DNA of 8,806 nucleotides from an uncultured Bacillota bacterium (lineage in GTDB: Bacteria > Bacillota > Clostridia > Peptostreptococcales > Anaerovoracaceae), in contig CAUHLX010000107.1 in the NCBI GenBank assembly GCA_959606705.1, positions 1-8,806 of the forward strand, in the 5' to 3' direction. The notes beneath the pieces are model-generated. The model saw nothing but the letters and a program-made list of their open reading frames with translations. It ran no database searches and had not been told where the DNA came from. Position 1 is the stretch's first letter; each line of letters opens with the position of its first letter. A program made the translations under genes and the position numbers. This document shows positions 1 to 6,559 of the stretch, in pieces.

Positions 1-663
1 GGCCGGATTACGCCCACCGGGGAATTGGCCGATCTGGCGGACTGCGACCTGGTGGTGGAAGCCGCTCTGGAAGTGGAAGAAATCAAAGGAAATATTTTTA
101 AGCAGCTGGATGGTCTCTGCAAGGAGGCAACCATCCTGGCCAGCAACACCTCAAGCATCGCCATCACCAAGCTGGCGGCATTCGTGAGCAAGGAGCGGGC
201 CAAACGGTTCATCGGAACTCATTTCAACTCGCCGGCCAGTGTCATGAAGCTGGTGGAGGTGGTTCCCGGATTGCTGACGGAGCAGGGAACCACGGAGGAG
301 GTGACGGGACTTTTGCGGGAGATCGGCAAGGAGCCGGTGAAGGTAAAGGATGTGACGGGCTTTGCCTTAAACCGCATGTTCCACGTATTCTACGGCGAAG
401 CCATGCGGCTGCTGGAGGAAGGAGTCGTGGACAGCCCCGAGGAAATCGACAAGATCTGCCTGTACGGCCTGGGACATCCGGTGGGCATCTGCAAGCTTCT
501 GGACACCACGGGACACGACCTGAATCTGATGGTGGATGAAATACTGTTTGACGCTTACGGAGAACGGTTCCGGCCCAGTCCGGTACTGCAGAGGATGAAG
601 GATTCCGGGATGCTGGGCAAAAAAAGCGGCACCGGGTTCTACGATTACACTGATAAAAAGTAA
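1..663 (+). CDS. 3-hydroxyacyl-CoA dehydrogenase (3-hydroxybutyryl-CoA dehydrogenase-like), 5' partial
   Basis: Cytosolic NAD(P)-dependent enzyme that interconverts 3-hydroxyacyl-CoA and 3-ketoacyl-CoA. The reading frame is open from base 1, so the gene starts upstream; the TTG at 25 is only an internal Leu codon. The 220 visible residues cover the end of the Rossmann domain (LVVEAALE, then SNTSSI) and the C-terminal helical domain. About 60 N-terminal residues with the GxGxxG loop are missing, judged from the usual length near 280. His74 and Glu86 of the visible part have the spacing of the family's catalytic His/Glu pair, and the Asn of GFALNR is present. The C-terminal signature RPSPVLQRM...GKKSGTGFYDY is typical. 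Divergent points: the usual HFFNP motif reads HFNSP, and the usual GHPMGP reads GHPVGIC, so chain length or substrate may differ from acetoacetyl-CoA. It lies 14 bases before the dehydratase genes, probably in one transcript. The family is sure; the substrate is not. Confidence 0.9.
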   Translation, partial: GRITPTGELADLADCDLVVEAALEVEEIKGNIFKQLDGLCKEATILASNTSSIAITKLAAFVSKERAKRFIGTHFNSPASVMKLVEVVPGLLTEQGTTEEVTGLLREIGKEPVKVKDVTGFALNRMFHVFYGEAMRLLEEGVVDSPEEIDKICLYGLGHPVGICKLLDTTGHDLNLMVDEILFDAYGERFRPSPVLQRMKDSGMLGKKSGTGFYDYTDKK

Positions 664-677
664 AGGGAGGCAGACCA

Positions 678-1907
678 GTGCAAGACGACAAAAAGATCAC
701 ATCGAAAGAACTGCTCAACGACCTGGTGGCAAAACACTATGAAGGAGCTCTTTTGGCAAAGGCCGAAGGAAAACCGGTGGTGTGGGCTACCTCTATCTGT
801 CCTCAGGAGCTGCTGGAAACCATGGATTTGGTGACCGTTTATCCTGAGAACCACGCCGCGGCCATCGGAGCGAGAAAGGGCGCGCTGGAATTCATCGAAA
901 ATTCGGAGGGCGCGGGCTATTCGGCGGACATCTGTTCCTACGCCCGGGTCAATATGGGCTACGCGGAGCTTCAGCATGCGGAAGCTCAGGACATCCCTCT
1001 TCCGGATCTGATTTTCTGCTGTTCCAACATCTGCAACACGGTGATTAAATGGTATGAAAACCTGGCAAAGAAGCTCCACATTCCCCTCATCATGTTTGAC
1101 ATGCCCTTCAACCACACTTACGACGTGCCTCAGCACAGTGTGAAGTATATGAGAGCGCAGATCGAATACGCCATCGCTCAGCTGGAGGACTTCACGAAGC
1201 GGAAATTCGATTACGATAAGTTCGGTGAAGTGATGGAGCTGTCCAATGCCACCTGCGAATGGTGGAAGAAAGCGACGGACTGGGCGAAGGTCACCCCTTC
1301 CCCCCTCAACGGATTCGACATGTTCAACTACATGGCCATGATCGTCTGCATGAGAGGAAACGAGGACGGGCACAAGCTATTCAAGCTGTGGCACGACGAG
1401 CTGGCGGCTAAGGCCGCGGCCGGAAAAGGACCTTGGAACTCGGCGGAAGAGCAGTATCGCATCATTTGGGATGGGATTGCCTGCTGGCCCCACTTGTCCA
1501 CCACCTTTAAAGGACTGAAAAAATACGGAATCAACATGGTCACCTCCACCTATCCCGAGTCCTGGAACGTACGCTACGAGAAGAACGATCTGGACGGGAT
1601 GGCCAGGGCTTACGCATCCAACTACGCCAACCGCAATCTGGATTACGACACGGAAAACATGAGCCGCCTGGTAACGGATTTCAACGTGGACGGAATCGTA
1701 TACCATTCCAACCGGAGCTGCAAGCTGATGGATTTCCGGCAGTATGAAGTGCAGCGCAGGGTGGAAGCTATGACCGGAGTGCCTTCCGTGGTGTTTGACG
1801 GAGATCAGACCGACCCGCGGAATTTTTCGGAAGCGCAGTATGAAACCAGAATCCAGGCGTTGGTCGAGATGATGGAAAACAACAGGGAGGCAAGGAGGAA
1901 GGGCTGA
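678..1907 (+). CDS. 2-hydroxyacyl-CoA dehydratase, alpha subunit (HadB/FldB/HgdA family)
   Basis: One of two [4Fe-4S]-carrying subunits of an oxygen-sensitive dehydratase that turns a (R)-2-hydroxyacyl-CoA into a 2-enoyl-CoA through a ketyl radical. Its 409 residues are close to HadB and FldB (about 408). Visible family features are the SICPQELLETM segment (39-49), YSADICSYAR with Cys86, the Cys-rich FCCSNIC (113-119), and the C-terminal NRSCK with Cys348. Cysteines from these three motifs are the likely cluster ligands (family knowledge). The start is GTG at 678, chosen because AGGGAGG at 664-670 sits seven bases upstream. The stop codon overlaps the next start by one base (TGATG), which implies translational coupling and equal amounts of the two subunits. 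The 409/376/259-residue set of alpha, beta and activator fits the isocaproyl/phenyllactyl type better than a lactoyl or glutaryl enzyme, but sequence alone does not fix the substrate. Confidence 0.92.
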   Translation: MQDDKKITSKELLNDLVAKHYEGALLAKAEGKPVVWATSICPQELLETMDLVTVYPENHAAAIGARKGALEFIENSEGAGYSADICSYARVNMGYAELQHAEAQDIPLPDLIFCCSNICNTVIKWYENLAKKLHIPLIMFDMPFNHTYDVPQHSVKYMRAQIEYAIAQLEDFTKRKFDYDKFGEVMELSNATCEWWKKATDWAKVTPSPLNGFDMFNYMAMIVCMRGNEDGHKLFKLWHDELAAKAAAGKGPWNSAEEQYRIIWDGIACWPHLSTTFKGLKKYGINMVTSTYPESWNVRYEKNDLDGMARAYASNYANRNLDYDTENMSRLVTDFNVDGIVYHSNRSCKLMDFRQYEVQRRVEAMTGVPSVVFDGDQTDPRNFSEAQYETRIQALVEMMENNREARRKG

Positions 1908-3037
1908 TGAGCGACTATAGAGAACTGATTAGAGAACTGGAAGAGGCGGCGCTGAATCCGGCGAAAACCGTTTCGTCTTCCATGAAAGAGACCGGAAGGG
2001 AAGCGGTCGGCTGTTTTCCCATCTACACTCCGGAAGAGATCATCTACGCCGCCGGTTATCTGCCGGTGGGGATGTGGGGCGGAAAGACGGAACTGAAGCT
2101 GGCGGATAAATATCTTCAGAGCTTCTGCTGTTCCATCATGCGATCCAACATCGAATACGGAATGAAGGGGACCTACGAAATGCTGTCAGGGGTCGTGATC
2201 CCCACCTTCTGCGACACGCTGAAATGCATTTGCGAGAATTGGAAGGTGGCGGTACCTCGGATCCCGGTGATTCCCGTGGTCTACCCGCAAAACCGTCGGC
2301 TGGACGCCGGCCTGGAATATTTGAAAGAGGAGCTGCGCCGGGTGAAGGGCGAGCTGGAGAAGCTTTCCGGCCGGACAATCACCGACGACCAGGTCACAAA
2401 AGCCTTCGAGCTTTATGAGGATTACCGGGCAGCCATGCGGGAATTCGTCCGCGTCGCCTCGGATTATCCGCAGACCATAGGGGCCAAAACCCGTCATTTG
2501 ATCATTAAAGCGGGCCAGTTCCTGGAGAAAGTGGAATACGCGAAAAAGATCCGGGAGATCACGGAAGGGCTGAAATCTCAGGAGCCCGAGTCCTGGAGCG
2601 GAATCCGGGCGGTGGCCACGGGCCTGCTGGCGGAGCCGGTGGAGTTGCTTTCCATCTTCGATGAAAACGAGATTGCGCTGGCGGCCGACGATCTAGCTCA
2701 GGAATCCCGGCAGTTCCGCACACCCGCCAGGAAGGACGGCGATGTGTGGGAGCGTATGGCCGGCCGGTCTGCGGATCAGAGAGGCTGTACCTTCTATTAT
2801 GAGGAGGAAAAGAGCAGAGGGAAAATGCTCATCGAGATGGTCCGGGAGAAGAAGGCGCAGGCGGTGATCGTGTTCATGATGAAGTTCTGCGATCCCGAGG
2901 AATTCGATTACCCCATTTACAAGGAAGAGCTGGAGGCGGCGGGGATTCCCATTCTATATCTGGAGATCGATCAGCAGCTGGATTCCTTTGAGCAGGTCCG
3001 CACACGGATCCAAAGCTTTGCCGAGATGCTGCTGTAA
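1907..3037 (+). CDS. 2-hydroxyacyl-CoA dehydratase, beta subunit (HadC/FldC/HgdB family)
   Basis: Second subunit of the radical dehydratase heterodimer, 376 residues against about 375 in HadC/FldC. It carries its own iron-sulfur cluster. Visible motifs are GCFPIYTPEEIIYAAGYLPVG (start of the family domain, 35-55), SFCCSIMRS (72-80), FCDTLKCICE (101-110) and the C-terminal KFCDPEEFDYP with Cys328; ligands are expected among these cysteines. A charged helical stretch near residues 138-180 links the two lobes, as in relatives. The ATG at 1907 overlaps the alpha stop codon and has AAGGAGG at 1892-1898 upstream, so the start is well supported. A 39-base gap follows before the activator gene. Benzoyl-CoA reductase subunits share this fold, but the pairing with a 409-residue partner and a single activator favours a dehydratase. 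Confidence 0.92.
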   Translation: MSDYRELIRELEEAALNPAKTVSSSMKETGREAVGCFPIYTPEEIIYAAGYLPVGMWGGKTELKLADKYLQSFCCSIMRSNIEYGMKGTYEMLSGVVIPTFCDTLKCICENWKVAVPRIPVIPVVYPQNRRLDAGLEYLKEELRRVKGELEKLSGRTITDDQVTKAFELYEDYRAAMREFVRVASDYPQTIGAKTRHLIIKAGQFLEKVEYAKKIREITEGLKSQEPESWSGIRAVATGLLAEPVELLSIFDENEIALAADDLAQESRQFRTPARKDGDVWERMAGRSADQRGCTFYYEEEKSRGKMLIEMVREKKAQAVIVFMMKFCDPEEFDYPIYKEELEAAGIPILYLEIDQQLDSFEQVRTRIQSFAEMLL

Positions 3038-3076
3038 CGGAAAAGGACAGGTAAAACAGAGAAAGGATAGATCGGG

Positions 3077-3856
3077 ATGTATGCTGGAATTGACATAGGA
3101 TCTTCTTCCTCCAAGGTGGCCATCGTGGACGAATCCGGGAAGCTGGCGGCGGTCAAGGTGGTCAACCTGGGAACCGGCACCTCCGGGAGCGACGAAGCGA
3201 TGCGGCTGGCGCTTGAGGAAGCGGGCATCCGGAAAGAGGATCTGAACTATCTGGTGGCCACGGGCTACGGACGGGTCAACTACGAAGGCGCTGACAAGCA
3301 GATTACGGAGATCACTTGCCACGCGAAGGGAGTGTCCTTTCTGATGCCGGGGGTCACGACGATCATCGACATCGGGGGACAGGACGCCAAGGTGATCAAA
3401 TTGGATGGCAAGGGCAAGGTCGCCAACTTTGTGATGAACGAAAAGTGTGCGGCGGGAACCGGCCGTTTTCTGGAAGTGATGGCCCGGGTGCTGGGCTGTG
3501 GAATCCATCAGCTTTCGGGGCTTGCGGATCAGTCCCGGAAGGAGGTGCCCATCAGCAGTGTGTGCACGGTGTTTGCGGAAAGCGAGGTCATTTCCAGGCT
3601 GGCGTCGGGAGAATCCATCCCCGACGTGGCAAAAGGAGCGCACACCGCCATTGCCAAACGGGTGGCGGGGATGTGCAATCGAGTGGGTTATGAGCCGGAA
3701 GTGGTGATGACCGGAGGAGTTGCGTTAAACGAGAACATGGTGAAATCCCTGAGTCAGGAGCTGAATGTGGGCGTCACGGCGGCGCCGCATCCACAGGCGG
3801 CGGGAGCCATCGGAGCGGCGATTTTCGCCTGGGAAAAAGGAAAGGAAGGAAAGTGA
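3077..3856 (+). CDS. 2-hydroxyacyl-CoA dehydratase activator (activase, HadI/HgdC/FldI family)
   Basis: ATP-dependent one-electron donor that starts the dehydratase radical cycle. It is a homodimer of the ASKHA (acetate/sugar kinase, Hsp70, actin) fold that holds a single [4Fe-4S] cluster between its subunits. Length is 259 residues, the usual size. The phosphate-1 loop GIDIGSSSSK is at residues 4-13, the phosphate-2 motif IDIGGQDAK at 97-105, and the adenosine motif VVMTGGVALN at 209-218. The cluster cysteines are Cys124 (NEKCAAGTGRF) and Cys163 (SSVCTVFAESE), 39 residues apart as in HgdC. Start at ATG 3077 with GAAAGGA at 3061-3067 nine bases before it. Its stop nearly abuts the CoA-transferase start. 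In C. difficile the activator gene precedes the dehydratase genes; here it follows them. Confidence 0.95.
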   Translation: MYAGIDIGSSSSKVAIVDESGKLAAVKVVNLGTGTSGSDEAMRLALEEAGIRKEDLNYLVATGYGRVNYEGADKQITEITCHAKGVSFLMPGVTTIIDIGGQDAKVIKLDGKGKVANFVMNEKCAAGTGRFLEVMARVLGCGIHQLSGLADQSRKEVPISSVCTVFAESEVISRLASGESIPDVAKGAHTAIAKRVAGMCNRVGYEPEVVMTGGVALNENMVKSLSQELNVGVTAAPHPQAAGAIGAAIFAWEKGKEGK

Positions 3857-3858
3857 GA

Positions 3859-5193
3859 ATGGAAGACAAAAAGGACTGGAAGAAGCTGTATCAGGAACGG
3901 CTGGTCAGTGCGGAGGAAGCGCTGAAGGCCATTAAGTCCGGGGACTTTGTGGTGCCGGCCCACGCGGCGGCGGAACCGCAGTATCTGATGAAGAAAATGG
4001 TGGAGCGGAAGGACGAGCTCACCGACGTTAAAATCGTGCAGGGCTTGAATCAGGGCGACGCGCCTTACGCCAAAGAAGAGTACCACGGACATTTCGACTG
4101 CTATAGCTTTTTCCTGGGAAAGGCCAACCGTCAAGCCGTGCGTCACGGCCGGGGAGAATTCGTTCCCATTCATTTCTATGCCCAGCCCAGGGCCTTTCGG
4201 GACGGGGTCATCCCCGTGGACGTGGCGCTGATCAGCTGCACGCCTCCCGATGAAAACGGTTACGTCAACATGGGGCTTTCCTGCGATCAGACCAGAGTCC
4301 TCGTGGAGAAGGCTGGGGTGGCCATCGCTCAGGTTAACGATCGGATGCCTCATACCTGTGGAGACACGCTGATCCACGTTTCGGAAATCGATTATTTCGT
4401 GGAGTACAGCGAGGAACCCATCCAAATTCCGCTGATCAGCAGCGACGATCCGGTAGCGGAGAAAATCGGCAGGAACATCGCTTCCATGATCAAGGATGGT
4501 GACACGCTGCAGATGGGACAGGGCAACGTCCCCAATGCGATCTTGAAGTTCCTGGCGGACAAGAAGGATCTGGGGATTCACACCGAGGTATTCTCCAACA
4601 ATTTGATTCCCCTGATCGAGGCTGGCGTGGTAAACTGTAAGGCGAAGACCGTCAACAACGGCAAGATTGTGGCTACATTTATTCAGGGCACCCGCGAGCT
4701 GTACGATTACGTGGACAATAATCCTATGATCCTGATGAAGCCGGTGGACTACACCAACGACGTAGGGGTGATCGCTCAGAACGACAACATGGTGGCCATC
4801 AACTCCGCCCTGGAAGTGGACCTGATGGGCCAGGTGGTGGCGGATTCCATCGGACACAAGGTGTTCAGCGGAGTGGGCGGCCAGCTGGACTTCCTCCGCG
4901 GAGCGGAACAGTCCAAAGGCGGGCGGCCGATCATCGCACTTCCGGCCACCGCGAAAAACGGAACCATTTCCAGAATCGTGGCCGTGCTGAAACCGGGAAC
5001 CCCGGTGACCACCACCAGACAGGACGTTCATTATGTGGTGACCGAATACGGAGTGGCTTCCCTGTTTGGGAAATCCATCCGGGAACGGGCCAAGGCCTTG
5101 ATCGCCATCGCGGCACCCGAGTTTAGAGAGCAGCTGGAGATCGATTTCCGGAACTATTATGACAGCATGGCGGACGAAAGCCATGGAGCATAG
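3859..5193 (+). CDS. Acetyl-CoA hydrolase/transferase family CoA-transferase (4-hydroxybutyrate/butyrate CoA-transferase-like)
   Basis: Single-chain CoA-transferase that moves CoA between acetyl-CoA (or another acyl-CoA) and an organic acid through a glutamyl-CoA intermediate. The protein has 444 residues from ATG 3859. The N-terminal WKKLYQERLVSAEEALKAIKSGD is typical of the 4-hydroxybutyrate CoA-transferase group. The motif LQMGQGNVPNAIL is followed by GIHTEVFS, whose Glu243 is the expected catalytic glutamate. The C-terminal part has GVGGQLDFLRGA and YGVASLFGKSIRERAKALI, also typical. A GTG at 3853 would add two residues and overlap the activator stop, but it lies only three bases from the GGAAGG at 3844-3849; ATG 3859 is nine bases away and is preferred. 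It is the last gene before the terminator. It probably activates the acid substrate of the pathway or releases its product. It is not related to the C. difficile HadA type of family III CoA-transferase. Confidence 0.9.
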   Translation: MEDKKDWKKLYQERLVSAEEALKAIKSGDFVVPAHAAAEPQYLMKKMVERKDELTDVKIVQGLNQGDAPYAKEEYHGHFDCYSFFLGKANRQAVRHGRGEFVPIHFYAQPRAFRDGVIPVDVALISCTPPDENGYVNMGLSCDQTRVLVEKAGVAIAQVNDRMPHTCGDTLIHVSEIDYFVEYSEEPIQIPLISSDDPVAEKIGRNIASMIKDGDTLQMGQGNVPNAILKFLADKKDLGIHTEVFSNNLIPLIEAGVVNCKAKTVNNGKIVATFIQGTRELYDYVDNNPMILMKPVDYTNDVGVIAQNDNMVAINSALEVDLMGQVVADSIGHKVFSGVGGQLDFLRGAEQSKGGRPIIALPATAKNGTISRIVAVLKPGTPVTTTRQDVHYVVTEYGVASLFGKSIRERAKALIAIAAPEFREQLEIDFRNYYDSMADESHGA

Positions 5194-5239
5194 GAATCAA
5201 GGCATCCGATAAAAAGCAAGCATGGAAAACATCACACTT

Positions 5240-5283
5240 ATACGGAACAAAACCGGCATCCCGATGCCGGTTTTGTTCCGTAT
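5240..5283 (+). terminator. Rho-independent terminator of the CoA-transferase operon
   Basis: A perfect inverted repeat pairs 5240-5259 with 5264-5283 and leaves a CCCG tetraloop, giving a 20-bp stem. The inner GC-rich part (CCGGCATC / GATGCCGG) is flanked by AAAA on the left and TTTTGTT on the right, so the inner hairpin plus T-run acts as a classical terminator. The A-run on the other arm would also allow termination of antisense transcription. It starts 47 bases after the CoA-transferase stop codon. Confidence 0.85.
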
Positions 5284-5337
5284 GTATGTATGTAAATTGA
5301 GGAGAGGAGAAATTGCGGCAAGGCCGTCTCCCAACTA

Positions 5338-5357
5338 ATGAATAATGCATATTTCAT
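5338..5357. promoter_or_regulatory. Candidate activator-binding palindrome upstream of the sigma-54 promoter
   Basis: A 20-base imperfect palindrome centred on ATGCAT, with outer arms ATGAA and TTCAT; eight of ten base pairs are symmetric. It lies about 180-200 bases upstream of the -24 element, in the range where sigma-54 enhancer-binding proteins usually bind. No activator gene is in the window, so the assignment is inferred from symmetry and position only. Confidence 0.35.
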
Positions 5358-5390
5358 GCCAAGCTCGGCAGACCATTGCCCATGGGTAAA

Positions 5391-5429
5391 TTCGCGGGAA
5401 ACCTCGTAAGGCTTTCTTAAAACCGCGAA
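5391..5429. repeat. Inverted repeat TTCGCGG / CCGCGAA
   Basis: A seven-base perfect inverted repeat (5391-5397 with 5423-5429) separated by 25 bases, extended by two more A-T pairs after one mismatch. It could be a spaced operator or a weak hairpin, and lies roughly 105-145 bases upstream of the sigma-54 promoter. The function is not known. Confidence 0.3.
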
Positions 5430-5443
5430 ATTTCCGGGGAAAT
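5430..5443. promoter_or_regulatory. Short dyad ATTTCC-GG-GGAAAT, possible operator
   Basis: Six-base arms pair perfectly around a two-base centre, about 90-105 bases upstream of the -24 element. The size and position would suit a half-site pair for a dimeric regulator. The evidence is symmetry alone, so confidence is low. Confidence 0.25.
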
Positions 5444-5533
5444 AAGAACAAAGAATCGATGCGAAACGGCATCAAAACACAAAAAGCATCAGGATTTTTC
5501 TCCAAAAACAGGGCTCTGGCAAAGCTGGCAGCG

Positions 5534-5549
5534 TGGCATATATATTGCA
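5534..5549 (+). promoter_or_regulatory. Sigma-54 (RpoN/SigL) -24/-12 promoter
   Basis: TGGCAT at 5534-5539, five bases, then TTGCA at 5545-5549. The GG (5535-5536) and GC (5547-5548) are separated by exactly ten bases, as sigma-54 promoters require, and both core blocks match the TGGCA-N6-TTGCA consensus. Transcription should begin near 5560, leaving a leader of about 59 bases before the lyase start. Such promoters need an ATP-driven enhancer-binding activator, whose sites may be the upstream dyads. No good -35/-10 pair was noticed by eye in the same place. Confidence 0.75.
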
Positions 5550-5604
5550 TTGTTTTAAAGGAGTCAGGCACTGAAGAAAACAATGCCGACCAATGAAATC
5601 GAGC

Positions 5605-5612
5605 AAGGAGGA
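5605..5612 (+). promoter_or_regulatory. Ribosome binding site that fixes the lyase start
   Basis: AAGGAGGA lies six bases before ATG 5619. The other in-frame ATG at 5583 has only AAAGGAG at 5557-5563 some 19 bases away, and that motif straddles the predicted transcription start near 5560. ATG 5619 is therefore the likely start. Confidence 0.8.
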
Positions 5613-5618
5613 TTGGAC

Positions 5619-6524
5619 ATGCTGAAAGGAATCATCGCACCGAATCTGACGTTCTTTCACGAGGATGGCAGCGTGGATTTGGAAAAGTGCCGGGAGCACA
5701 TGGATTGGATGCTGGGAAAGGGTGTCAACGGGCTGTTTGTTACGGGAACCTACGGCTCGGGATACCTGATGAGCTTGGAGGAGAGACTGCAGGTCTTTCG
5801 AATCGCCGGAGAGGTGGCCGGAGGACATGAGAACGCCTTCGTCATCGCGCACACCGGCTGTCCCGATACGGCGTCTTCCGTTTTTCTGGCGCGGGAGGCC
5901 GAACGAATGGGTTTGGACGCGGTCAGCGCCATCGCTCCCTACAATTACAAATACACGGAAGAAGAGCTGCTCCATTTTTACGGAACGCTGGCCGAGAGCT
6001 GTTCCCTTCCGGTATTCGCCTACAACAACCCGGAGATCACGGGGAAACCCATCACCCCGGCGATGCTCCGAAAACTGAAGGCGGCGGGAATTGCCGGAAT
6101 TAAGGACAGCGCCATCGATTTGAAGCTGGCGGGGACCGTTTACAACGAGAATGGCTTGGGAGGCGAGTCTTTTCAGTATATCACCGGAACCACCACAGGC
6201 TGGCTGGTTTTGAATAAAATCGGAGTGGACACGATGATTGCGGGCATGAATAACTACGCGCCGGAGGTGGTCGCCGCGCTTTACCGGCTTTCCCGGTCGG
6301 ACGAGAAGAAGGCCATGGAGGCCTACCGGATTTCCACGGAGCTGGACCGGGTGGTCAAGGTGGGAAACAGCTTGATGTCCTGTCATCTGGCTCTGATCGC
6401 CAGAGGCTTCGACTCCGGATATCTGCGGCGTCCCTTGTCTCTGAATCGGGAGGCTTATACCGGAAAAATCGGGGAGATGAAAACGGCCATTGAGGAAGCG
6501 CTGGCAAAGCTCAGCACGCTTTAA
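5619..6524 (+). CDS. DapA/NanA-family class I aldolase, probable 2-keto-3-deoxy sugar-acid (phosphate) aldolase
   Basis: Schiff-base lyase of the dihydrodipicolinate synthase/N-acetylneuraminate lyase superfamily, 301 residues, TIM barrel. Lys162 (GIKDS) is the expected Schiff-base lysine and Tyr135 (AYNNP) the catalytic tyrosine. The substrate-carboxylate loop reads GTYGSG (43-48), closer to the GTTGLG-like loop of archaeal 2-keto-3-deoxygluconate aldolases than to the GTTGE of dihydrodipicolinate synthase. The arginine that dihydrodipicolinate synthase has in NVPGRTG is replaced (NNPEITG), which argues against a role in lysine synthesis. It is the first gene after the sigma-54 promoter and precedes a DgoK-type kinase and a DgoD-type dehydratase, so it probably splits the pathway's 2-keto-3-deoxy acid or its phosphate to pyruvate and an aldehyde. 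The start at 5619 gives the N-terminus MLKGIIAPNLT typical of the family; an upstream ATG at 5583 would add 12 residues. Confidence 0.85.
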   Translation: MLKGIIAPNLTFFHEDGSVDLEKCREHMDWMLGKGVNGLFVTGTYGSGYLMSLEERLQVFRIAGEVAGGHENAFVIAHTGCPDTASSVFLAREAERMGLDAVSAIAPYNYKYTEEELLHFYGTLAESCSLPVFAYNNPEITGKPITPAMLRKLKAAGIAGIKDSAIDLKLAGTVYNENGLGGESFQYITGTTTGWLVLNKIGVDTMIAGMNNYAPEVVAALYRLSRSDEKKAMEAYRISTELDRVVKVGNSLMSCHLALIARGFDSGYLRRPLSLNREAYTGKIGEMKTAIEEALAKLSTL

Positions 6525-6559
6525 ACGCGGTTCGCGGGGAGGAAAGAGGGTGAAGGGCA

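Larger units (their letters stand above)
5194..5618. other. Intergenic region between the two operons
   Basis: This stretch has no convincing gene. It is clearly richer in A and T than the flanking coding DNA. From left to right it holds the strong hairpin terminator, three and a half copies of a TATG repeat (5281-5294), several dyad-symmetric elements (5338-5443), a featureless A/T-rich part (about 5444-5533), the -24/-12 promoter, and a leader of about 59 bases with the lyase ribosome binding site. Confidence 0.7.

Noticed and set aside
645..1373. Open frame of 242 codons on the - strand opposite the dehydratase alpha subunit
   Set aside because: It is a shadow of a well-supported gene and has no recognisable motif.
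3754..5184. Long open frame of 476 codons on the - strand opposite the CoA-transferase gene
   Set aside because: It mirrors a well-recognised + strand gene. The translation is rich in His, Val and Arg with no recognisable motif, as expected for the shadow of a GC-biased coding strand.
5281..5294. TATG tandem repeat of three and a half copies
   Set aside because: It is too short to be a meaningful phase-variation tract and is not placed in a gene or between promoter elements.
5313..5345. Possible 10-residue leader peptide starting with TTG after a GGAGAGGAGA sequence
   Set aside because: It lies upstream of the predicted transcript start, uses a weak start codon, and has no regulatory codon pattern or attenuator structure downstream.
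5461..5510. Possible IHF site in the A-rich stretch upstream of the sigma-54 promoter
   Set aside because: ATCAA is present but the TTR part of the consensus does not follow at the right spacing.
5331..5597. Similarity between ccaactaatgaa (5331-5342) and ccgaccaatgaa (5586-5597)
   Set aside because: Ten of twelve matching bases over so short a length is easily chance, and no longer duplication surrounds it.
5619..6524. Assignment of the lyase as dihydrodipicolinate synthase (dapA)
   Set aside because: The family arginine in the NxPxRTG segment is absent, the GTTGE loop is altered, and the operon context is sugar-acid catabolism rather than lysine synthesis.
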